Assembly: GCF_030813595.1 (NCBI RefSeq) | Contig: NZ_JAUSUH010000011.1 | Span: forward strand, 1-64,000 | Length of the DNA: 64,000 nt | Source: Ancylobacter vacuolatus | GTDB taxonomy: Bacteria > Pseudomonadota > Alphaproteobacteria > Rhizobiales > Xanthobacteraceae | Direction of reading: 5' to 3' | In this document: one piece after another, positions 17,883 through 27,306 of the stretch | Position numbering within the stretch: position 1 is the first letter of the stretch | How the letters are laid out: every line of letters starts with the position of its first letter | The notes under the pieces: model-generated | What the model saw: only the letters and a program-made list of their open reading frames with translations | The model's database searches: none | Told to the model about the DNA's origin: nothing | Program-made: the position numbers and the translations under genes

Positions 17883-18878
17883 TCAGGCCCCGCCCCGCAG
17901 CTGGGGAAGCACGAGGGCACCGAACGTTTCGATGAACGCCCGCTGGTTTAGCCCGACATTGTGAAGGTAGATGTCGCGGAAGCCGAGTTCGACAAATTCG
18001 GCCAGCCGCGCGGCATGCCAGCCGGTATCGCTGGAGATCAGGATGCTGTCCTCGAGGTCCTCCGCCCGCACGTGGCGGGTGGCGGCGTCGAACTGCTCGG
18101 GCAGCTTCAGCTCCGCCGCGACCGAGGAGGAGAGCGTGTTGAAGCGCCATTGGTCCAGCGCGTTGGCGCTGGCCTGTTCCAGCGTGTCGGCATAGGAGAG
18201 ATGGACCTGCAGGGACAACGGCTTGCCCTCGCCGCCGCCGTCGCGGAAGGCCTCAATGATCGCCCGCAGCCGGTCCAGTGGCTGGTTGATGGTGATGAGA
18301 CCATCTGCCCATCCGCCCGCGCGACGCGCCGTCTCCGGCGTCAGCGCGGCGGCGATGAAGAGCGGGGGCACCTTCGGCCGCGTATAAAGCCGCGCTTCCT
18401 CGACATCGATCAGCCCGCCCCGCCGGCTCACCGTCTCGCCGGCGAACAGCGCCCGCATGATGTCGACCGCCTCCATCAGGCGCGCATCGCGCTCCGCCTT
18501 GGCCGGCCAGCGCGCGCCGGTCACGCGCTCATTCAGCGCCTCGCCGGAACCCAGCGCCATCCAGAACCGCTCGGGGAACATCTCCGCCAGCGTGGCGGCC
18601 GCCTGGGCGGTGATGACCGGGTGGTAGCGCCGGCCGATCGGGGTGGTGACGACGCCGAAGGGCAGCGCAGTCGTCGCCAGGGCGGCGCCGAGCCAGCTCC
18701 AGGCGAAGCCGGAATGCGGCTGGCGCGCGCTCCAGGGGGCAAAATGGTCCGAGCACATGGCCGCGTCGAAGCCTGCCTGTTCCGCCGCCTGCACGCAGCC
18801 GAGCAGCGCGCTCGGGGCGAACTGTTCGTGCGAGGCGTGATAGCCGATGCGAAGGCGGGCGGCAGGCTCGGCGCGCAT
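17883..18878 (-). CDS. LLM-class flavin-dependent oxidoreductase (TIGR03885-like)
   Basis: 331 aa from the ATG at 18878. Luciferase-like monooxygenase fold: GYHASHEQFAP at the N-terminus, AMCSDHFAPW, FGVVTTPIGRRYHP and FWMALGSGEALNE are typical of the 'probable non-F420 flavinoid oxidoreductase' group, which is expected to use FMN; the substrate is not known. A longer in-frame extension upstream to 19085 reads like non-coding Arg/Pro sequence. It precedes the alpha-glucosidase by 21 bp in the same direction. An association of this group with trehalose genes is suggested by the neighbourhood only. Confidence 0.82.
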   Translation of the reverse strand: MRAEPAARLRIGYHASHEQFAPSALLGCVQAAEQAGFDAAMCSDHFAPWSARQPHSGFAWSWLGAALATTALPFGVVTTPIGRRYHPVITAQAAATLAEMFPERFWMALGSGEALNERVTGARWPAKAERDARLMEAVDIMRALFAGETVSRRGGLIDVEEARLYTRPKVPPLFIAAALTPETARRAGGWADGLITINQPLDRLRAIIEAFRDGGGEGKPLSLQVHLSYADTLEQASANALDQWRFNTLSSSVAAELKLPEQFDAATRHVRAEDLEDSILISSDTGWHAARLAEFVELGFRDIYLHNVGLNQRAFIETFGALVLPQLRGGA

Positions 18879-19104
18879 GTGTGATGATCCGGCGAGGCTG
18901 GAGGATCGGGCGGGCTCGTCCCGCACGGGGGGCGGGAGGAGAACGCCCCAGGTGGCCAAGTGTTTCCTCGTGCTGTTTGCTCGGCCTGACGCACGCAGGA
19001 CGCGAAGCCGAACCGCCCAAACTTCGCCATCCACCCCGGCGCGCGGAACGACTATGGTGGCAGCTGAGAAACGAAGAAGATCCACTCAGGGAAGGAAGCC
19101 CCAC

Positions 19105-19326
19105 ATGCGCGCTATCATCATGGGACTGTCGATGTTCGTGGCCCTTGCGGCCGGCAGCGCCGCGCAGGCGCAGCAGAACGACCTCGCCAAATACTGCAAG
19201 GCGGACGTGGCACGGCTGTGCCCCAACGTGCCCCCCGGTGGCGGCAAGATCATCCAGTGCCTCAAGGCGCACGGCAAGGAAATGTCGGTCGGTTGCGCCC
19301 AGGCGCTGCAGAAGATGAAGGGCTGA
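19105..19326 (+). CDS. Small secreted cysteine-rich-repeat protein
   Basis: 73 aa. Signal peptide 1-22 (hydrophobic core MGLSMFVALAAG, cleavage after AQA). The mature part carries four cysteines in the pattern YCKADVARLCPNV / IIQCLKAH / SVGCAQAL, matching the GLG1-type cysteine-rich repeat found in small periplasmic proteins of Hyphomicrobiales. Role unknown; two disulfides likely. GAAGGA precedes the ATG. The gene lies just before the osmolyte importer on the same strand, separated by 98 bp, and is probably independent of it. Confidence 0.78.
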   Translation: MRAIIMGLSMFVALAAGSAAQAQQNDLAKYCKADVARLCPNVPPGGGKIIQCLKAHGKEMSVGCAQALQKMKG

Positions 19327-19424
19327 GGCCTTTTCAGCTTGCCCGCGGTGCGGATGGTGGAACAATCGGGCCCGCGCCGGCTTTTGTCGGCAGCATCTCG
19401 ACACCATCCACACCGGGGGACTCC

Positions 19425-20348
19425 ATGGTCGCATCCATCAGCCGTCGCCGCCTGCTGGCAACCGCCGCCATCGCGAGCCTTGTGCCGGCGGCGCTTGCGC
19501 ATGCCGCCGCCCCCGTGGTCGTCAGTTCCAAGATCGACACCGAGGGCGCGGTGCTCGGCAACATCATCGCGCTGGTGCTGGAACATGCCGGCATCCCGCT
19601 GACGCGGCGTCTGCAGCTCGGCCCGACCAAGATCGTCCGCACGGCGCTGCTGGCGGGAGAGATCGACATCTACCCCGAATATACCGGCAATGCCGGCTTC
19701 TTCTTCGCCATGGCGGACGATCCGGTTTGGAAGAATGCCAAGGCCGCCTATGAGAAGGCCCGCGACCTCGACGCCGCCAATAGCCTCGTCTGGCTCGCCC
19801 CGGCACCGGCCGACAACACCTGGGGCATCGCGGTGCGCGGCGATGTGGCGGCGCGCGAGAAGCTGGCGACGCTGGAGGACTTCGCCCGCTGGACCAAGGA
19901 CGGCAAGGTGAAGCTCGCCGCCTCGGCCGAATTCGTGGAGAGCGCGGCGGCGCTGCCGGCCTTCCAGAGCGCCTATGGCTTCACGCTTTCCGGCGGGCAG
20001 TTGCTGGTGCTGTCGGGCGGCGACACCGCCGCCACCATCAAGGCGGCGGCGGAAGGCACCTCCGGCGTCAATGCCGCCATGGTCTATGGCACCGACGGCG
20101 CCATTGCCGCGCTCAACCTCAAGGTGATGGCGGACACCAAGCAGGTGCAGCCGGTCTATCAGCCGGCGCCGGTGATCCGCAAAGTGGTGCTCGACGCCTA
20201 TCCGCAGATCGCCACCCTGCTCGCTCCGGCCTTTGCCGGCCTCACCTTGCCGGTGCTGCAGCAGCTGAACGCGCAGGTGCAGCTCGAAGGGCTCGATGCC
20301 CGGGCGGTCGCCGAGGGCTATCTGAAGGCGCAGGGGCTGCTCGGGTGA
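19425..20348 (+). CDS. Osmoprotectant-type ABC transporter substrate-binding protein (YehZ-like)
   Basis: 307 aa. A Tat-like or Sec leader (SRRRLLATAAIASLVPAALA) is followed by an OpuAC-type binding domain: VVSSKIDTEGAVLGNIIALVLEH, IVRTALLAGEIDIYPEYTGN and PVYQPAPVIRK are typical of the YehZ/OsmF group, which binds glycine-betaine-like compounds with modest affinity. Start ATG 19425 after GGGGGA. It is the first gene of a tight four-gene operon; the next start overlaps its stop. Confidence 0.9.
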   Translation: MVASISRRRLLATAAIASLVPAALAHAAAPVVVSSKIDTEGAVLGNIIALVLEHAGIPLTRRLQLGPTKIVRTALLAGEIDIYPEYTGNAGFFFAMADDPVWKNAKAAYEKARDLDAANSLVWLAPAPADNTWGIAVRGDVAAREKLATLEDFARWTKDGKVKLAASAEFVESAAALPAFQSAYGFTLSGGQLLVLSGGDTAATIKAAAEGTSGVNAAMVYGTDGAIAALNLKVMADTKQVQPVYQPAPVIRKVVLDAYPQIATLLAPAFAGLTLPVLQQLNAQVQLEGLDARAVAEGYLKAQGLLG

Positions 20349-21547
20349 GAATCCCGGCCGGCCGGGAGCCGGCCCCTGCCCTGCGCGCCGGCACGGACAT
20401 CGATGTCCTGCCCCTGCTCATCTCAGCCCTCGCCCTTGCGGCCCTGCTGCTGGGCGGCTTCGTCGTGGTGGCGCCCAACCGCCTGCTGTCGGGCTCTCCC
20501 CTCAGCCTCTGGCAAGCGGCGGGGCCCGGCGGGGCCGCGAGCCTGCTGGCGATCCTTGGCGTGATCGCGCTGCTTGCGGCGCGCCCGGCGCTGCGCTTGC
20601 AGCGGGTGCTGATCAGCCTCGCCGCCGGCGCCCTCATGCTGCTGTCGCTGGCGCTGGCGGGGATGGCCGCGAGCGAGCAGGCGGTCGCCGCCGGCCGGCT
20701 GACGCGGGTGTCGCTGGGCGCCGGCTTCTGGACCCTTTTCGTGGCCGGGCTGCTCCTGCTGGCCGATGGCGCCGAGCGGGAGCCCCGCCGGGCCGGCAAG
20801 GCGTTGCCCCTCCTCGCCACGCTGCTTGGCCTTGCCGCGCTCATCGCCAGCGGCCGCCTGGCGCACTTGTCGCTGGCGCGGGAATATGCCGTGCGCCAAC
20901 AGGCCTATCTGGACGAACTGCTGCGCCATCTCCAGCTCACCGGCGCGGGCCTCGCTCTGGCGCTGGTCGCGGGAGGGGCGATCGGGCTGCTGGCCTATCG
21001 CCGGCCGCAGCGGGCCGGGCCGGTCTTCGCGGTGCTCAACATCGTCCAGACCATCCCGTCCCTGGCGCTGTTCGCGCTTTTGATCGGGCCGCTGACGGTG
21101 CTGACCGGGCTGTTCCCGGCGCTCCGGCAGCTGGGAATCGCCGGGATCGGGCCATTTCCCGCGATCCTGGCGCTGGGGCTCTACGGGCTGCTGCCGGTCG
21201 CGCGCGGCGTGCATGCCGGCCTCTCCGCGGTTCCTCCCGCCGTGGTGGAGGCGGCTCGCGGGATGGGGATGACGGGGGGGCAGATCGTCCGCCATACGCT
21301 GATTCCTCTCGCTTTGCCGACCCTGCTGCAGACGCTGCGACTGACGCTGGTACAGCTCATCGGCCTCGCGGTTCTGGCGGCGCTGATCGGCGCCGGGGGG
21401 CTCGGCACCTTCATCTTCCAGGGGCTCGGACAGACGGCCGCCGACCTCGTCCTGCTCGGCGCGCTCTCGGCCATCGCCCTCGCCCTGATCGCCGATACCG
21501 CCTTGCGCGGGCTCGCCCTTTTCCTCCTGCGGAGGCCGGCTCCGTGA
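20345..21547 (+). CDS. ABC transporter permease (YehY-like)
   Basis: 400 aa inner-membrane protein. The first 180 residues add four or so hydrophobic segments not found in the shortest permeases, as in YehY. The C-terminal 200 residues are the BPD transporter domain, with the EAA-type loop PAVVEAARGMGMTGGQIVRH that contacts the ATPase. The GTG start overlaps the previous stop (GTGA), and its own stop overlaps the next GTG the same way, so the three are translationally coupled. Confidence 0.9.
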   Translation: MRIPAGREPAPALRAGTDIDVLPLLISALALAALLLGGFVVVAPNRLLSGSPLSLWQAAGPGGAASLLAILGVIALLAARPALRLQRVLISLAAGALMLLSLALAGMAASEQAVAAGRLTRVSLGAGFWTLFVAGLLLLADGAEREPRRAGKALPLLATLLGLAALIASGRLAHLSLAREYAVRQQAYLDELLRHLQLTGAGLALALVAGGAIGLLAYRRPQRAGPVFAVLNIVQTIPSLALFALLIGPLTVLTGLFPALRQLGIAGIGPFPAILALGLYGLLPVARGVHAGLSAVPPAVVEAARGMGMTGGQIVRHTLIPLALPTLLQTLRLTLVQLIGLAVLAALIGAGGLGTFIFQGLGQTAADLVLLGALSAIALALIADTALRGLALFLLRRPAP

Positions 21548-22476
21548 TCCGGTTCGAGGGGATCTGCAAAAGCTTCGGCGGCGCGAGAGCCGTCAACGAC
21601 GTGACGCTCGACGTGGCGCGGGGAAGCCTGTGCGCGCTGGTGGGCACCTCCGGTTCCGGCAAGTCCACTTTGCTCCGTCTGGCCAATCGTTTGCTGGAGG
21701 CCGATGAGGGCAGCATCCGGTTCGATGGGGCCGATGTGACCAACATCCCCCCGGTCGAGCTGCGCCGGCGCATGGGCTATGTCATCCAGTCGGTCGGCCT
21801 GTTCCCGCACTGGACGGTGGAGCGCAACATCGCCACCGTGCCGCGCCTGCTCGGCTGGCCGTCGGCACGGATCGACCAGCGGGTTGCCGAGCTGCTCGAC
21901 CTTGTCGGCCTGCCGCCCGGCCTGCATGCCCGACGCTACCCGGACGAACTGTCCGGCGGCCAGCAGCAGCGGGTCGGGGTGGCGCGGGCGCTCGCCGGCG
22001 AGCCCGAGCTGCTGCTGATGGACGAGCCGTTCGGCGCGGTCGATCCGCCGACGCGGCGCGGGCTGCAGGACAGCCTGATGGCCATCCAGAAGCGCACCGG
22101 CACCACCATCCTGCTCGTCACCCATGATGTGGAGGAGGCGATCCGGCTCGGCGGCACCCTTGCCGTTCTCGACCAGGGCCGGCTTCTGCAGACCGGCACC
22201 CCGGCGCAGGTGCTGGCGCAGCCGGCGACCGACGCGGTGGCGCGGTTCTTCGGCGGGCCGCTGCTGGGGCTCAACCGGCTGAAGGCGCTGCGGGTCGGCG
22301 ACCGGGCGCATGCCGGCGCCCCCTCCCCGGGCGAGGGCGAACCCATCGACGCGGAAGCCACGCTGGAGGCGGCGCTGGCGCGCATGGTGGCGGAGGGCCG
22401 TTCGCGGCTGCCGGTGCGCCGCCTCGCCAATGGCGCGCCCGGTGTTCTGGACCTCGCCGATCTGGTCCGGCCATGA
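21544..22476 (+). CDS. ABC transporter ATP-binding protein (YehX-like)
   Basis: 310 aa. Walker A GTSGSGKST, Q-loop in YVIQSVGLFPH, signature LSGGQQQRVG, Walker B LLLMDEPFGAVD and switch His in LVTHDVEEA are all intact. The C-terminal 70 residues (after about 235) resemble a shortened CBS-type regulatory region rather than a full pair. GTG start in a GTGA overlap with the permease. It energises uptake by the two permeases of this operon. A 14-bp tandem repeat begins at its stop codon. Confidence 0.92.
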   Translation: MIRFEGICKSFGGARAVNDVTLDVARGSLCALVGTSGSGKSTLLRLANRLLEADEGSIRFDGADVTNIPPVELRRRMGYVIQSVGLFPHWTVERNIATVPRLLGWPSARIDQRVAELLDLVGLPPGLHARRYPDELSGGQQQRVGVARALAGEPELLLMDEPFGAVDPPTRRGLQDSLMAIQKRTGTTILLVTHDVEEAIRLGGTLAVLDQGRLLQTGTPAQVLAQPATDAVARFFGGPLLGLNRLKALRVGDRAHAGAPSPGEGEPIDAEATLEAALARMVAEGRSRLPVRRLANGAPGVLDLADLVRP

Positions 22477-22513
22477 GACGGCGGCCATGAGACGGTGGTC
22501 ATGAGACGGTGGT
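22472..22513 (+). repeat. 14-bp tandem repeat, three units plus a partial
   Basis: Units CATGAGACGGCGGC, CATGAGACGGTGGT and CATGAGACGGTGGT, then CATG. The array spans the stop of the ATPase gene and the start region of the last permease. Each unit contains an ATGA, so the copy number could shift possible start codons and spacing. Confidence 0.85.
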
Positions 22514-23276
22514 CATGCGCATGAGGGCTGTAATGCGGATGGCGGGGCGCCTCGCCCGACGGCCGGTGGTGTGGGTCGGGGCGATCTTCCTCGCCCTCAC
22601 CTTCGGCATGGGCGGGCTGGCGCCGCATCTCGGCTTTCTGTTCCGCGCCGGCACCCGCCTCGTCTATACGCGGGCCAGCTTTCCCGAGCTGGTCGCGTCG
22701 CACGCGCTGCTGACGGGAGCGGCAAGCCTGATCGCCATCGCCATCGGCCTCGCCGCCGCGCTCTTCGCCACCCGCCCGGCCGGGCGCGCCTATGCGGCGA
22801 CGCTGGACCGGCTCGGCGCGCTCGCCCAGACCTTTCCCCCGGTGGCCGTGCTGGCGCTGGCCGTGCCGAGCCTTGGCTATGGCGCGCTGCCGACCGGCTT
22901 CGCGCTGGTGCTCTACGGCGTGCTGCCTGTCATGGGGGCCGGCATGGCGGGGCTGCGCAGCGTGCCGGCCGCCGTGCTGGAGGCGGCGGATGGCACCGGC
23001 TTTTCCCCCGGGACGCGGCTCTGGCGGATCGAATTGCCGCTGGCGGCGCCGATCCTGCTCGCCGGCGTCCGCACCTCGGTGACGATCGGCATCGGCACCG
23101 CGACCATTGGCTCGACGGTCGGCGCGCTGACGCTGGGCTCGCCGATCATCGACGGCCTGTCCGGCGACAACCCGGCCTTCGTGCTGCAGGGCACGGTGCT
23201 GGTGGCGCTGTTCGCCGTCACTGTCGACCTTGCCATCGGCGAGGCCCAGCGGGCGCTGCCGCAGCGCCCGAACTAG
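22509..23276 (+). CDS. ABC transporter permease (YehW-like)
   Basis: 255 aa with about five to six hydrophobic segments and the permease loop PAAVLEAADGTGFSPGTRLWRIELP. Second permease of the YehZYXW-type importer; substrate presumably a quaternary-amine osmolyte. The start is uncertain: GTG 22509, ATG 22515 and ATG 22521 are all in frame and the first lies within the 14-bp tandem repeat. No clear ribosome site, which suggests translation coupled to the upstream gene. Confidence 0.88.
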   Translation: MVMRMRAVMRMAGRLARRPVVWVGAIFLALTFGMGGLAPHLGFLFRAGTRLVYTRASFPELVASHALLTGAASLIAIAIGLAAALFATRPAGRAYAATLDRLGALAQTFPPVAVLALAVPSLGYGALPTGFALVLYGVLPVMGAGMAGLRSVPAAVLEAADGTGFSPGTRLWRIELPLAAPILLAGVRTSVTIGIGTATIGSTVGALTLGSPIIDGLSGDNPAFVLQGTVLVALFAVTVDLAIGEAQRALPQRPN

Positions 23277-23312
23277 GCCCGCGCCTCCGGGCGGAAACGC
23301 GCCGAAATTGCT

Positions 23313-23603
23313 TTAGTTGCCGTGGCCCGAGCGCTCCTGGCAGCGATAGCCGGCGAGGCACTGGCTCTGGTCCTGCGAGGGAATCCAGCTCGGCGCGCCG
23401 CCATCCGAGGCCATGCACAGGCTGGGATTGGAGACGACGCGGCTGAGGTCGCCGCCGCCGGTGTCGAACACCACCTGGCCGCGCTCCTGCACCAGCGCCG
23501 CCACCGCCGCGCAGCTCATCGAGGTGGAGCGTGGGGTTTCCTGCGCCGAGGCCGGGGCGGCGGCAAGGAAGAGCGCGGCAGACAGGAGGAGAATGCTTCG
23601 CAT
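23313..23603 (-). CDS. Small secreted protein, function unknown
   Basis: 96 aa. Signal peptide 1-21 (MRSILLLSAALFLAAAPASA). Mature part contains five cysteines and reads SCAAVAALVQERGQVVFDTG then CMASDG and CLAGYRCQER, a pattern seen in unnamed secreted proteins of this order. The start at 23603 is set by the signal peptide; an in-frame start five codons earlier is possible. No operon partner: the transporter operon converges on it and the chemoreceptor gene diverges from it. Confidence 0.7.
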   Translation of the reverse strand: MRSILLLSAALFLAAAPASAQETPRSTSMSCAAVAALVQERGQVVFDTGGGDLSRVVSNPSLCMASDGGAPSWIPSQDQSQCLAGYRCQERSGHGN

Positions 23604-23914
23604 GTTAGGCTCCCGCAAAACGATGTGTTGACGCCCGGAGCGGGCGCAAAGGCGGACCCTTCCGGTCAGGTCCGTCGCGCCATCCTAGCAAAACCGCAGC
23701 GCGGCAACAGGAGCGGCGTTGACAGCCCGGCACGATACGCCCCCGCCGGCGCCGCGGATCAGTGCGCGGGGCCGATCGCCGGATGCGCGGGGCCTCGCGA
23801 GCCTCGCCCGGCCCCACGCCCTCACCCGCGCCGACGCCGACGCAATCCCGGAGCAAGCCTTCACATCTACCAAGTGGCTGCTGCCGCACGGTGACGGCGG
23901 ACGGAGCCCGTTGA
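23604..23914. other. Divergent intergenic region
   Basis: 311 bp between a leftward secreted-protein gene and the rightward chemoreceptor. It must hold promoters for both, but I cannot point to confident -35/-10 pairs. No RNA structure was recognised. Confidence 0.4.
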
Positions 23915-25390
23915 ATGCACCTCTTATCGCGCAATCACGCCCAGCTTACCCTGAACGCGCTTGATCGCTCCCTCGCGGTGATCGAGTTCACGCCGGACGG
24001 CCGGGTCATTACAGCGAACGCCAATTTTCTCGGCCTGATGGGCTACGAACTGGCTGACATTGCGGGCCAGCCGCACGCCCTGTTCCTGACCGCGGAGGAG
24101 CGCGCCAGCGACGCCTATCGCAGCTTCTGGGAGGATCTGCGCGCCGGCACGTTCAAGTCGGCCGAATTCCAGCGCGTCGCCAAGGACGGCCGGATCGTGT
24201 TCATCCAGGCGACCTACAACCCGATCATGGTCGGCGGCAAGGTCATCAAGGTCGTCAAGCTCGCCGCCGATGTCACCCGGCAGAAGACCGTGCAGGCGGA
24301 GTGCGAGAGCATTATCCGCGCCGCCAGCACCTCGCAGGCGATCATCCAGTTCACGCCGGATGGCCATGTGCTGGAGGCGAACCAGAACTTCCTCGACGCG
24401 CTCGGCTACACGCTCGACGAGATCCGCGGCCGGCACCATTCGCTCTTCGTCGACGCGAAGGAGCGCGAGACGCCGGCCTATCGCACCTTCTGGGCCGAGC
24501 TCGGGCGCGGCACGTTCCAGGCTGGCGAGTTCCGCCGCATCGCCAAGAACGGGCAGGACGTCTGGATCCAGGGGTCCTACAACCCCGTCTACGATGCGGC
24601 CGGCCAGCTGACCAAAGTGGTGAAGTTCGCCACCGACACCACGGCGCAGGTGATGCGGCGCCAGCGGCGGGAGGCGACGCAGACCTCGATGAGCACCGAT
24701 ATCGAGCGCATCGCGCAGGAAATCTCCGATGCCAGCCACCAGGCGGCCACCGCTTCGGCGGCCACCGAACAGACCGCCGCCGGCATCAATGCGGTCGCCT
24801 CCGGCGCCGAGGAGCTTTCCGCCTCCGTGGCCGAGATCAGCCGCCAGCTGGGCCTTGCGCTGGATATTTCCCGCGACGCGGTTTCCGAGAGCGAGCGCAC
24901 CAACGAGGTCGTCTCCGCCCTCGCCGAGGCGGCGCAGCGGATCGGCCAGGTTATCGACCTGATCAAGCAGATCGCCTCCCAGACCAATCTTCTGGCGCTG
25001 AACGCCACCATCGAGGCGGCGCGGGCGGGAGAGGCCGGGCGCGGCTTCTCGGTCGTGGCGACAGAGGTGAAGAGCCTGGCCGGCCAGACGGCCCACGCCA
25101 CCGACGAAATCGCCACGCAGATTGCCGCTGTGCAGCAGCGCACGCAGCAAGCCGTGACCGCCCTCGCCGCCATCGGCAACCGGATCCGCGGCATCAACGA
25201 GATCTCGACCAGCATCGCCGCCGCCGTCGACGAACAGTCGGCGGTGGCACAGGACATGTCGCACAGCATGCAGGACGCCGCGCACGGCGTTGCCTCCATC
25301 ACAAGGAGCATGGCGGCCATCGCCGCCTCGACCCGCCATGTGGAACACGCGACGCAGGAACTGCGCACCGTCTCGCGCGAGATCGCCTGA
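23915..25390 (+). CDS. Soluble methyl-accepting chemotaxis protein with two PAS domains
   Basis: 491 aa, no membrane segment. Two PAS domains in tandem (about 12-125 and 134-245), each with the FTPDG...AN.NFL.-GY pattern and a PAC-like end ([30 protein letters not shown]), then a methyl-accepting signalling domain (about 260-491). The hairpin tip [20 protein letters not shown] is the conserved contact for CheA/CheW. Such cytosolic receptors usually sense redox or small ligands through a PAS cofactor, here unknown. Start ATG 23915. It converges on the PotC-like gene. No che genes are nearby. Confidence 0.9.
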   Translation: MHLLSRNHAQLTLNALDRSLAVIEFTPDGRVITANANFLGLMGYELADIAGQPHALFLTAEERASDAYRSFWEDLRAGTFKSAEFQRVAKDGRIVFIQATYNPIMVGGKVIKVVKLAADVTRQKTVQAECESIIRAASTSQAIIQFTPDGHVLEANQNFLDALGYTLDEIRGRHHSLFVDAKERETPAYRTFWAELGRGTFQAGEFRRIAKNGQDVWIQGSYNPVYDAAGQLTKVVKFATDTTAQVMRRQRREATQTSMSTDIERIAQEISDASHQAATASAATEQTAAGINAVASGAEELSASVAEISRQLGLALDISRDAVSESERTNEVVSALAEAAQRIGQVIDLIKQIASQTNLLALNATIEAARAGEAGRGFSVVATEVKSLAGQTAHATDEIATQIAAVQQRTQQAVTALAAIGNRIRGINEISTSIAAAVDEQSAVAQDMSHSMQDAAHGVASITRSMAAIAASTRHVEHATQELRTVSREIA

Positions 25391-25428
25391 GGCGCGGCCT
25401 CGCCCCGCCAGTCGCCGGGCGCGGTGCC

Positions 25429-26259
25429 TTACCCCGCGAGGCGCCGCGCGCGGCGCTTGCGCAGCACCGCGATGGTCGCCAGGGCGATGAGGATCACCGC
25501 CATGGAGAACAGCGTCGTCACCGTGCCTAGCGCATAAAGCACCGGCGTCGTGACATTGGTGGTCATGCCGTAGATTTCCAGCGGCAGCGTGTTGAAGCTG
25601 CCAGAGGTCATCAGCGTGCGGGCGAACTCGTCATAGGACAGCGTGAAGCCGAACAGGCCGACGCCGATGAGACTCGGCAGAATGATCGGCAGCACCACAT
25701 GGGCGAAGGTCTGCCACGGGCTGGCGCCGAGGTCGCGCGCGGCTTCCTCATAGGCCGGGTTGAAGCGGTTGAACACCGCGAACATGATGAGCAGGCCGAA
25801 GGGCAGCGTCCAGGTGAGATGCGCGCCGAAGCCGGAGGAATACCAGGCCGGCTCCAGCCCGAACACGTTGAAGGCGAGGCCGATGCCGAGCGAGATCAGG
25901 ATCGAGGGCACGATCAGGCTGGCGATGGTGAGATAGAACAGCGGCCCGCTGCCGAGAAAGCGCCGGCGGAAGGCGAGGCCGGCCAGCAGCGAGACCACCA
26001 CCGTGGTCAGCATGGTCATCAGGCCGAGAATGAGCGAGCGCGAAAAGGCGCCGCCGAAATCGCCCACCGCCTGCTGCTCGAACAGCAGGTTCTCGAACCA
26101 GCGCAGCGACACCCCGTTCATCGGGAAGGTGAGCCCGCCATTCGGCCCCTGGAAGGACAGGATGAAGATGGTGGAGAGCGGCCCGTACAGGAACAGCACG
26201 AACAGGATGAAGAAGGCGGTGAGCACGTAGAAGCCGGGCCCGCGCTTTTCTGAGTTCAT
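25429..26259 (-). CDS. Spermidine/putrescine-type ABC permease (PotC-like)
   Basis: 276 aa, six predicted membrane segments. The EAA loop reads AYEEAARDLGASPWQTFAHV. Downstream segments (FGFTLSYDEFARTLM and LPLEIYGMTTN) match the PotC/YdcV group. Fourth gene of a leftward operon (ATPase, binding protein, PotB-like, PotC-like). A 159-bp gap with REP-like palindromes separates it from the PotB-like gene, which could change relative expression. Confidence 0.92.
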   Translation of the reverse strand: MNSEKRGPGFYVLTAFFILFVLFLYGPLSTIFILSFQGPNGGLTFPMNGVSLRWFENLLFEQQAVGDFGGAFSRSLILGLMTMLTTVVVSLLAGLAFRRRFLGSGPLFYLTIASLIVPSILISLGIGLAFNVFGLEPAWYSSGFGAHLTWTLPFGLLIMFAVFNRFNPAYEEAARDLGASPWQTFAHVVLPIILPSLIGVGLFGFTLSYDEFARTLMTSGSFNTLPLEIYGMTTNVTTPVLYALGTVTTLFSMAVILIALATIAVLRKRRARRLAG

Positions 26260-26287
26260 CGGCAGATCCTCCGCGAGGGCCTGCGTG

Positions 26288-26396
26288 CTTCGAGGCTCGC
26301 TGTCGCTCGCACCTCAGCATGACGGGCCGTTGCCCTCCCCGGGTCAACGTCATCCTGAGGTGCCCGGGCATCGCCCGGGCCTCGAAGGATGGTCAT
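26288..26396. repeat. Pair of REP-like palindromes
   Basis: Two copies (26288-26326 and 26347-26396) of a palindromic unit with arms like CATCCTGAGGTGC and GCCTCGAAGGATG. They lie between the two permease genes. The same family recurs at 32639-32747. Confidence 0.75.
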
Positions 26397-26418
26397 CGCG
26401 CGCGCCATTCCCGCCATC

Positions 26419-27270
26419 TCACAGCTCCTTGCGGATGTTGACGATGCGCAGAATGGCGGCGACCAGCAGCAGGACGAGCACCAACAGGATCACCGCATTC
26501 GCCGCCGCCGCCGGGTATTGCAGCAGCGCGATCTGGTTCGCCATCATCAGCCCCACCGAGGCCGACTGCCCGCCCGACATGAAGCGCACGGTGATGAAGT
26601 CGCCCATGACAAGCGTCACCACAAAGATCGAGCCGATGGCGATGCCGGGCTTGGCCAGCGGAATGATCACATTGGTGAGGATCTGGAACGCGCTGGCGCC
26701 GGCGTCCCGCGCCGCCTCGATCAGCGCCCGGTCGATCCGCATCAGGGTGTTGAAGATCGGGGTGACCATGAACAGCGTGTAGAGATGCACCATGGCCAGC
26801 ACGACCGCGAAATCCGAGAACAGCAGGAATTCCAGCGGCTGGTCGATCACGCCCATGGTCATCAGGCTCTGGTTCAGCAGCCCGTTGCGGCCGAGGAACG
26901 GGATCCACGAGATCATGCGGATGATGTTCGAGGTGAGGAACGGAATGGTGCAGACCAGGAACAGCACCATCTGCATGGTGGCCGAGCGGATGTGGAAGGC
27001 GAGGTAGTACGCCACCCAGAACCCGACCAGCAGCGTCACCGCCCAGACGATGACGGTGTATTTCAGCGTGTTGAGATAGGTCCGCCAGGTCACCGGCGAG
27101 GTGATCGTCTCCTCGTAATTGGTGAAGACGAAATCCGGGAAGATCTGGATCGAGTCATAGTCCCAGAAGCTCACCATCACGATGGTGGCGATCGGCAGCA
27201 CGAGAAACGCCGCCAGGATCAGCGTGAGTGGCGCCGCCTGCAGATAGGGTGCGATCCGGGACAGGGTCAT
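26419..27270 (-). CDS. Spermidine/putrescine-type ABC permease (PotB-like)
   Basis: 283 aa from the ATG at 27270. The frame stays open much further upstream but only through a repeat element, so the later start is preferred. Six membrane segments, EAA loop ALIEAARDAGASAFQILTNV, and FVVTLVMGDFITVRFMSGG are typical of PotB. Partners are the PotC-like permease downstream and the binding protein upstream, from which it is separated by 160 bp containing a clustered palindrome. Confidence 0.92.
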   Translation of the reverse strand: MTLSRIAPYLQAAPLTLILAAFLVLPIATIVMVSFWDYDSIQIFPDFVFTNYEETITSPVTWRTYLNTLKYTVIVWAVTLLVGFWVAYYLAFHIRSATMQMVLFLVCTIPFLTSNIIRMISWIPFLGRNGLLNQSLMTMGVIDQPLEFLLFSDFAVVLAMVHLYTLFMVTPIFNTLMRIDRALIEAARDAGASAFQILTNVIIPLAKPGIAIGSIFVVTLVMGDFITVRFMSGGQSASVGLMMANQIALLQYPAAAANAVILLVLVLLLVAAILRIVNIRKEL

Positions 27271-27306
27271 GCGGAGCTTCCGGTGAGCGAACGTCCGGGA
27301 CGAAAG

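Noticed and set aside
23719..23964. Short rightward frame before the chemoreceptor
   Set aside because: Overlaps the chemoreceptor start, has Pro/Arg-rich composition and no ribosome site.
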